This document shows positions 37,192 to 45,793 of a DNA stretch of 64,000 bases, in pieces. The notes beneath the pieces are model-generated. The model was not told the DNA's origin and made no database searches. It worked only from the letters and a program-made list of their open reading frames with translations. Source of the stretch: an uncultured Clostridia bacterium (GTDB taxonomy: Bacteria; Bacillota; Clostridia; Christensenellales; Aristaeellaceae); assembly GCA_946407745.1 (NCBI GenBank), contig CAMJPQ010000005.1, positions 1 to 64,000 on the forward strand, written 5' to 3'. The position numbers were made by a program, and so were the translations under genes. The number at the start of each line of letters is the position of its first letter. Within the stretch, counting starts at the first letter, position 1.

Positions 37192-38454
37192 TCAGTCAAG
37201 GTAAGGACGGGGATCGGTGATGACGCCGTTTAAAATGCTGGCGGCCACAGTGGCCGGGCTGGCCAGGTACATGAGCGCCTCGGTGGAACCCATGCGGCCG
37301 GGGAAATTGCGATTGGTGCTGGTGATGCACACTTCGCCGGGGGCCAGGATGCCTTCATGCGCGCCCAGACACGCGCCGCAGCCGGGGGTGGTGATGGTGG
37401 CTCCGGCGTCCATCAGATCCTGAAGATATCCCTTCGCCATACATTCCAGCATCACGTCCCGGGAGGCGGGCACCACCACCAGACGGGTGTAGGCGGGGAT
37501 GTGCTTTCCCTTCAGGATTTTTGCGGCGATGGCGATGTCCTCGGTGCGGCCACCGGTACAGGAGCCGATGTAGCCCTGGTCCAGCTTCACAGGACCGTTG
37601 GCGGTCACTTCGGACAGGGGATGCACGTTCTCCACGCTGCTGGGGCAGGCCAGCTCCGGCTCCAGTTCGGACACGTTGAACACATAGGATTCCGCGTACC
37701 GATATCCGGGATCGGTATGCTGGATCTCAAAGGGCCGCACCGCCCGCTTGCTCACGTAGTCGATCACATCCTGATTTGGCTGCATATAGGCGGTCTTTGC
37801 GCCCATCTCCACAGCCATGTTGCAGATGGTCATGCGGCCCGCCACGTTCAGCTTTTCCACATAGCTTCCCGTGAAGTCGATGGCCTTGTAGACAGCGCCG
37901 TCCGCCCGAATCCTGCCCAGTACCGCTAGCACGACGTCCTTGGGATAGACGCCCTTCGGCGCTTCGCCTTCCAGGCGGACTTCGATGATCTCCGGTACCC
38001 GGAACCACAGCTCGCCCGTCATCAGGATGGTGGCCATGTCCGTGGCGCCGCAGCCCGTGCCCATGGCGCCGAACGCGCCGTGGGTGGTGGTGTGGCTGTC
38101 GGTGGCCACGACGATCATGCCGGGATAGATGACGCCGGCCTCCGGCATCACCTGATGGCACACGCCGCAGTTGGTGTCAAAGTGGTATTTCAGGTTGTTC
38201 TTCTGCGCGAATTCCCGCATCTCCCGGTGGTTCGAAGCGCTCTTGATGTCCGGGCAGGGCGCGTAATGGTCGAAGACGAAGGCGCAGCGGGTGTTGTCCC
38301 ACACCTTTTCGCCGCCCATCTCGTAGAAAGAGTACACTGTCTGCAGGTACAGGTCGTTGATCTCGGCAAAGTCCACCTTGGCCGTCACGATCTCGCCGGT
38401 TCGCACCTCCGTGCGGCCGCTGTTTTTGGCCAGGATCTTCTCGATGGCGTGCAT
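37192..38454 (-). CDS. leuC: 3-isopropylmalate dehydratase large subunit family (HacA/LeuC/DmdA)
   Basis: DSHTTTHGAFGAMGTGCGATDMA, IGSCTGGRTEDI, TPGCGACLGAHEG; start 38454. Confidence 0.9.
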   Translation of the reverse strand: MHAIEKILAKNSGRTEVRTGEIVTAKVDFAEINDLYLQTVYSFYEMGGEKVWDNTRCAFVFDHYAPCPDIKSASNHREMREFAQKNNLKYHFDTNCGVCHQVMPEAGVIYPGMIVVATDSHTTTHGAFGAMGTGCGATDMATILMTGELWFRVPEIIEVRLEGEAPKGVYPKDVVLAVLGRIRADGAVYKAIDFTGSYVEKLNVAGRMTICNMAVEMGAKTAYMQPNQDVIDYVSKRAVRPFEIQHTDPGYRYAESYVFNVSELEPELACPSSVENVHPLSEVTANGPVKLDQGYIGSCTGGRTEDIAIAAKILKGKHIPAYTRLVVVPASRDVMLECMAKGYLQDLMDAGATITTPGCGACLGAHEGILAPGEVCITSTNRNFPGRMGSTEALMYLASPATVAASILNGVITDPRPYLD

Positions 38455-38497
38455 AAGCCTTCCTCCTCGCTGGTTCGTCTGAAGCACTGACTGTATA

Positions 38498-38521
38498 TTG
38501 AATATCGTATACGATATTCAA
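38498..38521. promoter_or_regulatory. Probable GntR operator (perfect 24-bp palindrome)
   Basis: TTGAATATCGTATACGATATTCAA. Confidence 0.75.
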
Positions 38522-38603
38522 TCCAGTAACAGGATAACACAGGTTCAGCGAAAATGCAAGCCCTTTTGTCCCGGTTCGCAGAAAAAACCCGGCGCCGGGT
38601 CAA

Positions 38604-38632
38604 TTGATTTTCGGCAGGTCTTCCGTTATAAT
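38604..38632 (+). promoter_or_regulatory. gntR promoter
   Basis: TTGATT-N17-TATAAT; GTATACGATAT operator-like site overlaps the predicted start site. Confidence 0.8.
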
Positions 38633-38668
38633 GAGAACGTATACGATATACAGAAAGCAGGTGACCCC

Positions 38669-39322
38669 ATGGAAACCCTGGAAATGATGCCGGCCCGGAT
38701 CCGGATCACGTCCATTCTGCGCAAGGCCATTTATGCCGGCGAGTACAAAGGCGGCGACGAACTGAGCCTGACGGAGATCGCGGCCCGCTTGGGCATCAGC
38801 CGTACGCCCGTCCGGGAGGCTTTTCAGGTTCTTGAATCGGAAGGGCTCATCACCCTGCGGATGAACAAGGGCGCCGTCGTGAACACCATTGATCGGAAGT
38901 TTGTCCGGGATATCTTTGAGATGCGCATCCTGCTGGAGTCGGAAGCCGCCCGGAAAGCCGCGGAGAACGGGATCGATGAGGAAACTCTGGCCGGCCTGAC
39001 GGGAAGGCTGTACGATCTCCGGGATCATTTCGATTCGCTGGATGTTGCGGAATACGTGGCCCTCAATCAGGCAATCCATCAGGCGATCTGGCGAGCGGCG
39101 GACAACCATCAGCTGACAGCGTATCTGCTGGAACTGTGGAACGGCCCCAGCGTCGGCCACGGGGAGAAAGCGGCAGCGCATCATTTCCAGGCTTCAACCC
39201 ATGAGCACATCGCCATTCTTCAGGCGATCCGGGATCGTCAGCCGGATGAGGCCAGGAAAGCCATGAACCGGCATATAACCAGAAGCATGGAGAATATGCT
39301 CGCGAACTATCCAGACGCCTGA
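38669..39322 (+). CDS. GntR family transcriptional regulator (FadR/FCD type)
   Basis: wHTH ISRTPVREAFQVLESEGLI; FCD domain; start 38669. Confidence 0.92.
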   Translation: METLEMMPARIRITSILRKAIYAGEYKGGDELSLTEIAARLGISRTPVREAFQVLESEGLITLRMNKGAVVNTIDRKFVRDIFEMRILLESEAARKAAENGIDEETLAGLTGRLYDLRDHFDSLDVAEYVALNQAIHQAIWRAADNHQLTAYLLELWNGPSVGHGEKAAAHHFQASTHEHIAILQAIRDRQPDEARKAMNRHITRSMENMLANYPDA

Positions 39323-39341
39323 CGCGCCTTACGGATAAGGT

Positions 39342-39656
39342 TTGCAGTGGTTCACATGCTTTGATGACTTTGAGATTGCATTTAAGGACGCATTCATGGA
39401 AACTCAGAAGCGTCTGACGTTAGAAGGCAGTATTGTCATCAGTGTTGGTCTCTTTGGGCATTCCGGCGACGATGAGGTTTGGACGGAGGGCACCAAGGAA
39501 ATGCTGGATGACATGCACAAGCGGAAGATCGACATGGCCGATGAAATCTATGTTATCAATGTCGGCGGGTACATTGGTACCAGTACCCTTTCAGAGATTG
39601 AGTATGCGAAAGCGACTGGGAAGCATGTAGAGTACCTGGAAACTCTTGCTAAATAA
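39342..39656 (+). pseudogene. 5'-degraded nucleoside 2-deoxyribosyltransferase-like gene
   Basis: RLTLEGSIVISVGLFGHSGDDEVWTEGTKEMLDDMHKRKIDMADEIYVINVGGYIGTSTLSEIEYA; conserved N-terminal LCGST replaced by LQWFT, stop immediately upstream, weak RBS. Confidence 0.5.
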
Positions 39657-39687
39657 AGTCATCAATCCATGGGACGGAGGTGAATGG

Positions 39688-40440
39688 ATGCAGGATTGTT
39701 ATGCTGGTGATATCGGAGATTATGGAAAGTTTGTTCTCCTACGAGAATTAAACAAGCAGGGACTCTCCATCGGCGTTAACTGGTATAAATCAGATTCTAT
39801 TGTTTCAGAGAAACAAAATGACGGGAAATACTGCATTCCTGAATACTTCGCGGCTTATGATCGAGAGCTATCTTCGCGCTTGAAGAGGATATTCCATTCG
39901 GACGATGGCTTATCTCGCTCTATAGAAACACTGGAAAAAGAAAACCTCATAGACGGTGCTTTATATTATTCGGAGAAAGTGCCGGGGGAGCACAGAAACA
40001 AATGGCATCAACATGCTTTGAGTGAGTTAACCAAAGTGGATTTAGTATTCCTCGATCCAGATAATGGGATGGTGGTTCCGTCAGCAGCAAAAAATGGCCA
40101 GAAGCAACTCAAATATGTCCTTTATGAAGAGGTCAAAGATTATCTTTTTCAGGGCCATAGTATCTTGGTTTATCAGCATCGCCCCAGGGTAAATGAAGCG
40201 GTTTACATCGATAGGATGATTCAACGGTTTATGCGCCTGAGTCCAGATGTTCAGAGAAGCGACATACAGATTATCACTTTTCCCCGCTATTCTGTCAGGG
40301 ACTATTTTGCAATCAGCATCAACGAAAACCATCGCTTAAAAATCAAAAAGGCAATTACTAATTTGGTGAATGGAATTTGGGGATCAGGGAAAAGGCCGAT
40401 GTGTCGTTTACCACAAAGCAGTAATACTGCTTTGTACTGA
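39688..40440 (+). CDS. Conserved hypothetical protein (MQDxYxGDIGDxGK family)
   Basis: MQDCYAGDIGDYGKFVLLREL…DLVFLDPDNGM; RBS ggacggaggtg. Confidence 0.7.
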   Translation: MQDCYAGDIGDYGKFVLLRELNKQGLSIGVNWYKSDSIVSEKQNDGKYCIPEYFAAYDRELSSRLKRIFHSDDGLSRSIETLEKENLIDGALYYSEKVPGEHRNKWHQHALSELTKVDLVFLDPDNGMVVPSAAKNGQKQLKYVLYEEVKDYLFQGHSILVYQHRPRVNEAVYIDRMIQRFMRLSPDVQRSDIQIITFPRYSVRDYFAISINENHRLKIKKAITNLVNGIWGSGKRPMCRLPQSSNTALY

Positions 40441-40534
40441 CAGAAGTCAAAAATGAGTAAAAGGCAGAAATGGGAGAAGACAGTGGAAGTATTCCACATA
40501 AAAAGATTTTTATTGTTTGAAAGGCGGGGATAGT

Positions 40535-40942
40535 ATGAGCAAAGGGCATTGCGGCTATGCGCACCTTGCTGTAGGTGATGATACTCTACTGCTCTATTCT
40601 TACTGCGCCTATGATACTAATCGTGCCGACTGGCAAGAAATAAAGAAAAAGGAAGACGGAGAAATTGCTATTGATCGTGATTCATTAATTGAGCCAGAAG
40701 TTTACGAAAAGGTTAAGCGCCTACCTTCCGGCAAAAGGACAACTGTCGTAAAGCGAATCGAACGAGAAGTTCCTTATGAGGATCTGCTTCAAGCAAAAAA
40801 GATCAGAATCCAGAATGCAAGCGGAGCATGGGATTTCAGCGAAACCGGCATTGATAAAGTAGCACTGAAAATTGTTCATATTATTTTCAGCGAATATCAG
40901 AAAACAGGAAATATCCCAGATTACCCAACTTGGTATGTTTAA
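40535..40942 (+). CDS. Hypothetical protein
   Basis: ORF with RBS aggcgggg; low-GC context. Confidence 0.5.
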   Translation: MSKGHCGYAHLAVGDDTLLLYSYCAYDTNRADWQEIKKKEDGEIAIDRDSLIEPEVYEKVKRLPSGKRTTVVKRIEREVPYEDLLQAKKIRIQNASGAWDFSETGIDKVALKIVHIIFSEYQKTGNIPDYPTWYV

Positions 40943-41162
40943 TTTGTGTCTGCTTATACCGATGATGGAAAGTCCCATGCATGGTGCCTGATGAGAATTA
41001 TCCTGTCTGCCCTAAAACCGGCCTCAGCGGCGCGGCAGGTACGTCAGGCGACCTTAGTGCCGCCCCGGAGAGCAAAAGTCGAATTTGGGCCTTATAGGCA
41101 AAAGAAAACCCTTGAAGCGTCTGCCTCAAGGGTGGTGGCCAGAAACCATTAAATTGATACCA

Positions 41163-41275
41163 TGTGACCATGGTCACAACGTTGACCGGAAAATGTGACC
41201 AAGCGCTTGGAGAATGTGACCAAACTTCAATGGTCACACCCAGCGTCCTTGGTCACATTTTCCGCTGTCCGGTCA
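41163..41275. repeat. Cluster of TGTGACCA/TGGTCACA motifs forming a large imperfect inverted repeat
   Basis: 16-bp palindrome TGTGACCATGGTCACA plus arms TGACCGGAAAATGTGACCAAG / CTTGGTCACATTTTCCGctgTCCGGTCA. Confidence 0.8.
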
Positions 41276-41332
41276 CAAAATGGAAAAAACTCATATACTA
41301 TTGGATCCATCGTCAATTAAGTCTGCCATGGC

Positions 41333-41932
41333 TTAATAGTCCGTTTCAACATAAAACCAATTCTCTTTTAGCCTGTCGACTTTCGTGATTGGATGACCGG
41401 ACTCGTTTGCTCGTATCAGTTCTTCTCCGCCGGAGGAGTAAATCAATTCGGCTGAACCTGACAGCATGCCTCTAAAAACCCAAAAACTGATGACCTGTCC
41501 ATTTTCATCATTTTGATATACAAACACCTCACCATCAGACGACAAACGCTCAAATCCAGCAGGTAAGACGACATTCCCAATATCATCTTTTGGCCGCAAT
41601 TGATCGTTTTGGATCATCCGGATGATTTCCAGTCTGTCAGCTTCAAATCGATTCAGTTCATATTTCACTCTTGCATCCCGGAACGGGAAAAAGGCGATCA
41701 GCACAACCAGCAGCGCTAAAACAAGTATGCTGAAACAACTGGAACGGTCTTTTTCCTTTATGATTCTGCGGATACTCATCACCAGTAAAACGACAAAACA
41801 GATAAACAGCACAATATGAATTGGAATGACGAATATAAACAGATGATTGAACAGATGATCATTGTACCAGGCTGCGATAAAAGAGATCAGCAGCAAAAGA
41901 AATGACATGATCAGCAGACTGTGTCTTTTCAT
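41333..41932 (-). CDS. Hypothetical membrane protein
   Basis: Three N-terminal TM segments and a soluble C-terminal domain. Confidence 0.6.
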   Translation of the reverse strand: MKRHSLLIMSFLLLLISFIAAWYNDHLFNHLFIFVIPIHIVLFICFVVLLVMSIRRIIKEKDRSSCFSILVLALLVVLIAFFPFRDARVKYELNRFEADRLEIIRMIQNDQLRPKDDIGNVVLPAGFERLSSDGEVFVYQNDENGQVISFWVFRGMLSGSAELIYSSGGEELIRANESGHPITKVDRLKENWFYVETDY

Positions 41933-42019
41933 TTTTTAACCCTCCGGTGCCATCATCGGCTGTACGATAATTGTAACAGCTTTTGAAGGAGAATGCAAGG
42001 GAACGGGTGTGAAACATGC

Positions 42020-42103
42020 TACGGGGATGCGGTAGCTTGCTACAGGCATACGTTGCAGGATTACTGCCATACGATACTCGCGTACTGGCATACGATTCTC
42101 ATT
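42020..42103. repeat. Four tandem copies of a degenerate 21-bp repeat (consensus TACTGGCATACGATnCTnnnn)
   Basis: TACGGGGATGCGGTAGCTTGC/TACAGGCATACGTTGCAGGAT/TACTGCCATACGATACTCGCG/TACTGGCATACGATTCTCATT; extra copy at 42170-42190. Confidence 0.75.
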
Positions 42104-42221
42104 TCATCGTATACCAGGAACCCATGGGAAAAGGGAGGTCGAGAGGCTGAAAAGGCCCGTAGAGTGGCTTACTCGCATACGATGCTTGCCCGGAAATGCC
42201 GTGAAATCAGGGCATAAAGCC

Positions 42222-42265
42222 AAAAAAGTCACAACCCCAATCTCGTATCAAGATTAGGGTTGTGA
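42222..42265 (-). terminator. Terminator of tRNA-Ala
   Basis: CACAACCCTAATCT…AGATTGGGGTTGTG then ACTTTTTT on the minus strand. Confidence 0.8.
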
Positions 42266-42267
42266 TG

Positions 42268-42343
42268 TGGTGGAGCATACCGGATTCGAACCGGTGACCT
42301 CTACAATGCGAATGTAGCGCGCTACCAACTGTGCTAATGCCCC
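42268..42343 (-). tRNA. tRNA-Ala(CGC), CCA encoded
   Basis: Cloverleaf GGGGCAT…CTACA-TTCGCAT-TGTAG…GGTTCGAATCC…ATGCTCCACCA. Confidence 0.93.
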
Positions 42344-42486
42344 AAATTCCCGCTCAAAATGGCAACTGCTCTTTTGAGCGAAGTAATCATAGCACAGATA
42401 AAAGAAAAAATCAAGTTGCAAAAATTGATTTCCGCAGGCATATCCGCAATTCAGGTTACAATTCAGGGGCGGCACAGCACTGCGCC

Positions 42487-42516
42487 TTGCGGGATAAGGA
42501 TTTATTTGGTAGAATA
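42487..42516 (+). promoter_or_regulatory. Promoter of the lactonase gene
   Basis: TTGCGG-N17-TAGAAT. Confidence 0.5.
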
Positions 42517-42579
42517 CAGCGTATTTCGGCGGCAGACCGGCAGGCGTACCGGCGGCCGGAAGGATGGGGGGGCAGCGGC

Positions 42580-43659
42580 ATGAAACAGTTTTTTATGGTT
42601 GGCACCTATTCGGAACCGATCCTCTCCGGGGGAGGAGAGGTGTTCGCAGGGCGGGGCGAGGGCCTTTACCTCTGTGCCCTTGAGAAGGATGAGGTGAGTG
42701 TGGTGAGCCGCCTGCAGCTGTGCAACCCCTCCTTCCTCGCAATCAGCGAGGGGAAGAGGCACATCTATGCTGTGAATGAAGCCAGGGAGTTTCACGGGCG
42801 GTACGGCGGTGGGCTAACCGACATTGTCTACGATGAAAAGGGGAACATGCGGGTCAACGGCAGTTTTCCGACACACGGGGGTGACCCCTGCCATGTGGCC
42901 GTCAGTCCGGACGGGAAATACCTGGGCGCTGCCAACTACGCGGACGGCAGGGTAACGGTTTTCCGGCTGGATGAGGAAGGAAATGTGCTGCCCGAACCCG
43001 CTGTGTTTGCGCACTGCGGCAGCGGTCCCAATCCGGCGCGGCAGGAGGGCCCGCACGCGCACAGCATCGTGTTTGCCGGAGACGGCCTGATGTACGCGGT
43101 GGACCTGGGCATTGACCGGCTGAAGGCGTACCGCGTCGCGCAGGATGGCGTAACCCCCTGCGAGGGGAGGACCGTCACAGTGCCCTCCGGCAGCGGGCCG
43201 CGCACCGGTGAGTGGTCGAAGGATGGTCGGCATTTTTACCTGATCAATGAGCTGGGGAATTCCATCACGCACATGCGCTGCGAGGACGGCGTCCTGCGTG
43301 CGGTCTCCGTGACCTCCACGCTGCCGCCGGACGCGGAGCGGGAGAACACCGCGGCCGATGTGCACCTCACGCCGGACGGCCGTCACCTGTACGCCTCCAA
43401 TCGCGGGCACGATTCCATTGCCGTGTATGCCGTGGACGAAAACGGCGGCCTGCACAGCGAGGGCTGGGTTTCCTGCGGAGGAAAAACCCCGAGAAACTTC
43501 GCTGTTGATCCGACGGGAAAGCTGCTGCTGGTCGCCAATCAGGACAGCGACAGCATCCAGGTCCTGCGAATCCTTGAGGACGGTCGGCTGCTTCCGCAGC
43601 GAAAATGCGATTTCCCGACGCCCGTCTGCATCCGCTTTTTCATACAGACGGCATTCTGA
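42580..43659 (+). CDS. Lactonase family protein (6-phosphogluconolactonase-like beta-propeller)
   Basis: VGTYSEP, HVAVSPDGKYLGAANYADG, GPHAHS, LTPDGRHLYASNRGHDSIAVY. Confidence 0.88.
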   Translation: MKQFFMVGTYSEPILSGGGEVFAGRGEGLYLCALEKDEVSVVSRLQLCNPSFLAISEGKRHIYAVNEAREFHGRYGGGLTDIVYDEKGNMRVNGSFPTHGGDPCHVAVSPDGKYLGAANYADGRVTVFRLDEEGNVLPEPAVFAHCGSGPNPARQEGPHAHSIVFAGDGLMYAVDLGIDRLKAYRVAQDGVTPCEGRTVTVPSGSGPRTGEWSKDGRHFYLINELGNSITHMRCEDGVLRAVSVTSTLPPDAERENTAADVHLTPDGRHLYASNRGHDSIAVYAVDENGGLHSEGWVSCGGKTPRNFAVDPTGKLLLVANQDSDSIQVLRILEDGRLLPQRKCDFPTPVCIRFFIQTAF

Positions 43660-43706
43660 GCGGGACAAACTGCGGGAATAAAAGGAAGGAAGATGAGCAG
43701 AATACC

Positions 43707-44879
43707 ATGAGCACTGAGAAACCGAAGAAGCGCGCGAAGGGACAATGGCTGAGCATACTGGCGTATTTGCTGATCGGCGCGGCGTGCGGACTGCTGATCC
43801 CCCAGTATGTGGAGCACCGCTACGGCGGAGACGTATCCCTGGCGGCCCTGCTGGGCTGGTTTGCTGTGCTGCTTGCGTGCGTGTACGCCGCGATGCTGAT
43901 ACAGATCGTGATCCATGAGGCGGGTCACCTTGTCTTTGGCCTGGCGACAGGGTACCGATTCAGCTCCTTCCGGATCCTCAGCCTGATGTGGCTGAAGGAG
44001 AACGGAAAGATCCGCCTCACCAGGCTGTCGCTTGCTGGCACGGGCGGCCAGTGCCTGATGAGCCCGCCGGAGCTGAAGGACGGGAAAATGCCGGTGATGC
44101 TGTATAACTTCGGCGGAGCGCTGATGAACGTGATCGCCAGCCTCATCTTCCTGGTGCTGGCGCTGCTGTGCCCGGCGTGGTCCCTGGGACAGGTGGTGCT
44201 GCTGGAGCTGGCGATCATCGGGTTTGCCTACGCGCTGATGAACGGCCTTCCGCTCGGCACCGGGCCGGTGAACAACGACGGCAGGAATGCGTTGGACATC
44301 TCCAGAAGCCCCGCGGCCATGCGGGCCTTCTGGATTCAGATGAAGGTGAACGAGCTGACGGCCAGGGGTGTGCGGGTGAAGGATATGCCGCGGGAATGGT
44401 TCACGATGCCCTCGGATGAGGAGATGCGCAACGGCATTATCGCGACCATTGGTGCGCTGTCCTGCAGCCGCCTTATGGATGAGCAGCGGTTTGAGGAGGC
44501 TGAGCAGCAGATGGCTCATATTCTCTCGCGGGAAAACGGCGTCGCCGGGCTGCACCGGGCGCTGATGACCTGCGACAGGATGTACGTGGAGCTGGTCGGG
44601 CAGAACCGGCGGGAAGTGCTGGACAGGATGATGAGTGACGATCAGCAGAAGATCATGAAGGCCATGAAACGCTTTCCCTCAGTGCTGCGGACGGAGTATG
44701 CCCTTGCCCTGCTGAGCGACAGGAATGCGGAAAAAGCGGAAGCTGTGCGCGCACAGTTTGACAAAACGGCCCGGACCTACCCTTATCCCAGCGAGATCGC
44801 CGGGGAGCGGGAACTGATGGACATTGCGGCGAAGCGGGCTGAGCAGCCAGCGGCGTTGCAAGCCGAAGCGGGCAGGTAA
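43707..44879 (+). CDS. M50-like membrane metalloprotease family protein
   Basis: HEAGHLVFGL (HExxH) in a TM segment; multiple TMs. Confidence 0.7.
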   Translation: MSTEKPKKRAKGQWLSILAYLLIGAACGLLIPQYVEHRYGGDVSLAALLGWFAVLLACVYAAMLIQIVIHEAGHLVFGLATGYRFSSFRILSLMWLKENGKIRLTRLSLAGTGGQCLMSPPELKDGKMPVMLYNFGGALMNVIASLIFLVLALLCPAWSLGQVVLLELAIIGFAYALMNGLPLGTGPVNNDGRNALDISRSPAAMRAFWIQMKVNELTARGVRVKDMPREWFTMPSDEEMRNGIIATIGALSCSRLMDEQRFEEAEQQMAHILSRENGVAGLHRALMTCDRMYVELVGQNRREVLDRMMSDDQQKIMKAMKRFPSVLRTEYALALLSDRNAEKAEAVRAQFDKTARTYPYPSEIAGERELMDIAAKRAEQPAALQAEAGR

Positions 44880-44885
44880 AAGCAA

Positions 44886-44916
44886 AAGCCCTGAAACATT
44901 TCGTTTCAAGGCTTTT
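44886..44916. terminator. Terminator after the M50 gene / after tRNA-Val
   Basis: AGCCCTGAAAC-atttc-GTTTCAAGGCT-TTTTT. Confidence 0.75.
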
Positions 44917-44921
44917 TTGCG

Positions 44922-44995
44922 TGGGGTTAAATGGGCTCGAACCATCGACCTTCACGATGTCAACGTGACACTCTAACCAACTGAGCTATAACCCC
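44922..44995 (-). tRNA. tRNA-Val(GAC), CCA not encoded
   Basis: GGGGTTA…TCACG-TTGACAT-CGTGA…GGTTCGAGCCC…TAACCCCA. Confidence 0.93.
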
Positions 44996-45071
44996 TCACG
45001 GGCAATACTATATCATATTGCCGCCACATTTTCAAGTCAAAATTTATGACAAATTCTGGAAATGCTGTCCT

Positions 45072-45524
45072 TCACGGTGCCACCATACGGTAAAAGACAC
45101 CCTCGCCGATGGGCGTCGTCCGCGTGAAGGGCGCGCCGTCGATACGGAAGCCGGCCTTCTCGTAACACCTCACGGCCCGCAGGTTCCATGTGCGGACCTC
45201 AAGATAGAGCGGTTTCCCGGGATAGAGCCGGTGCGAAAGCGCGATCGCGCTGCGGGTGATCCTCTGCCCCCAGCCCCGGCCGCACAGGTCGGGACGGACA
45301 CCGATGCCGAAGAACACCCCGTTTTCTTCCCCGATCAAATTGACGTAGCCGACAAGTGTTTCATTCTCCACGAAGGAGTAGAAGGAGTTCATGGGGTTGG
45401 CAAAGCCACGGTGCTTGTGCAGCTGCTCCTCATAGGGCGGCAGGTTGTAGATGGCGTATTCGCCGTCGTATTTCCAGCCGCTGATGAGGCGCTTTTCTTC
45501 CTCTGTCGTCCGGTGATATGTCAA
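45072..45524 (-). CDS. GNAT family N-acetyltransferase
   Basis: GIGVRPDLCGRGWGQRIT; RAVRCYEKAGF. Confidence 0.85.
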   Translation of the reverse strand: MTYHRTTEEEKRLISGWKYDGEYAIYNLPPYEEQLHKHRGFANPMNSFYSFVENETLVGYVNLIGEENGVFFGIGVRPDLCGRGWGQRITRSAIALSHRLYPGKPLYLEVRTWNLRAVRCYEKAGFRIDGAPFTRTTPIGEGVFYRMVAP

Positions 45525-45793
45525 TGTTTTTCCTCCACTGGGCTGGAATTTGCGCTGCGAGCACAGGCCCGGCCGGGCTCTGTGCCGCGCCGCGGACCGT
45601 GTTCACACGATCTTCAGTTTCAGTTCATGCACAATTCACATTTTCCTGATATTGTAAATTTGCAGCGCGGGGAACGCCACCAACCCTTGCCTGCATCTCC
45701 CTTATGACATTCTGTAAAGGAATGTCAACCTCCCTATCCTCCATACAAGGATCGCCCCGCCGCAAGGCGGGGTGATTCTTGATGGGGCGTTTT

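Noticed and set aside
42020-42190. 21-bp repeats considered as a CRISPR array
   Set aside because: Units are contiguous and degenerate with no unique spacers and no cas genes in the window
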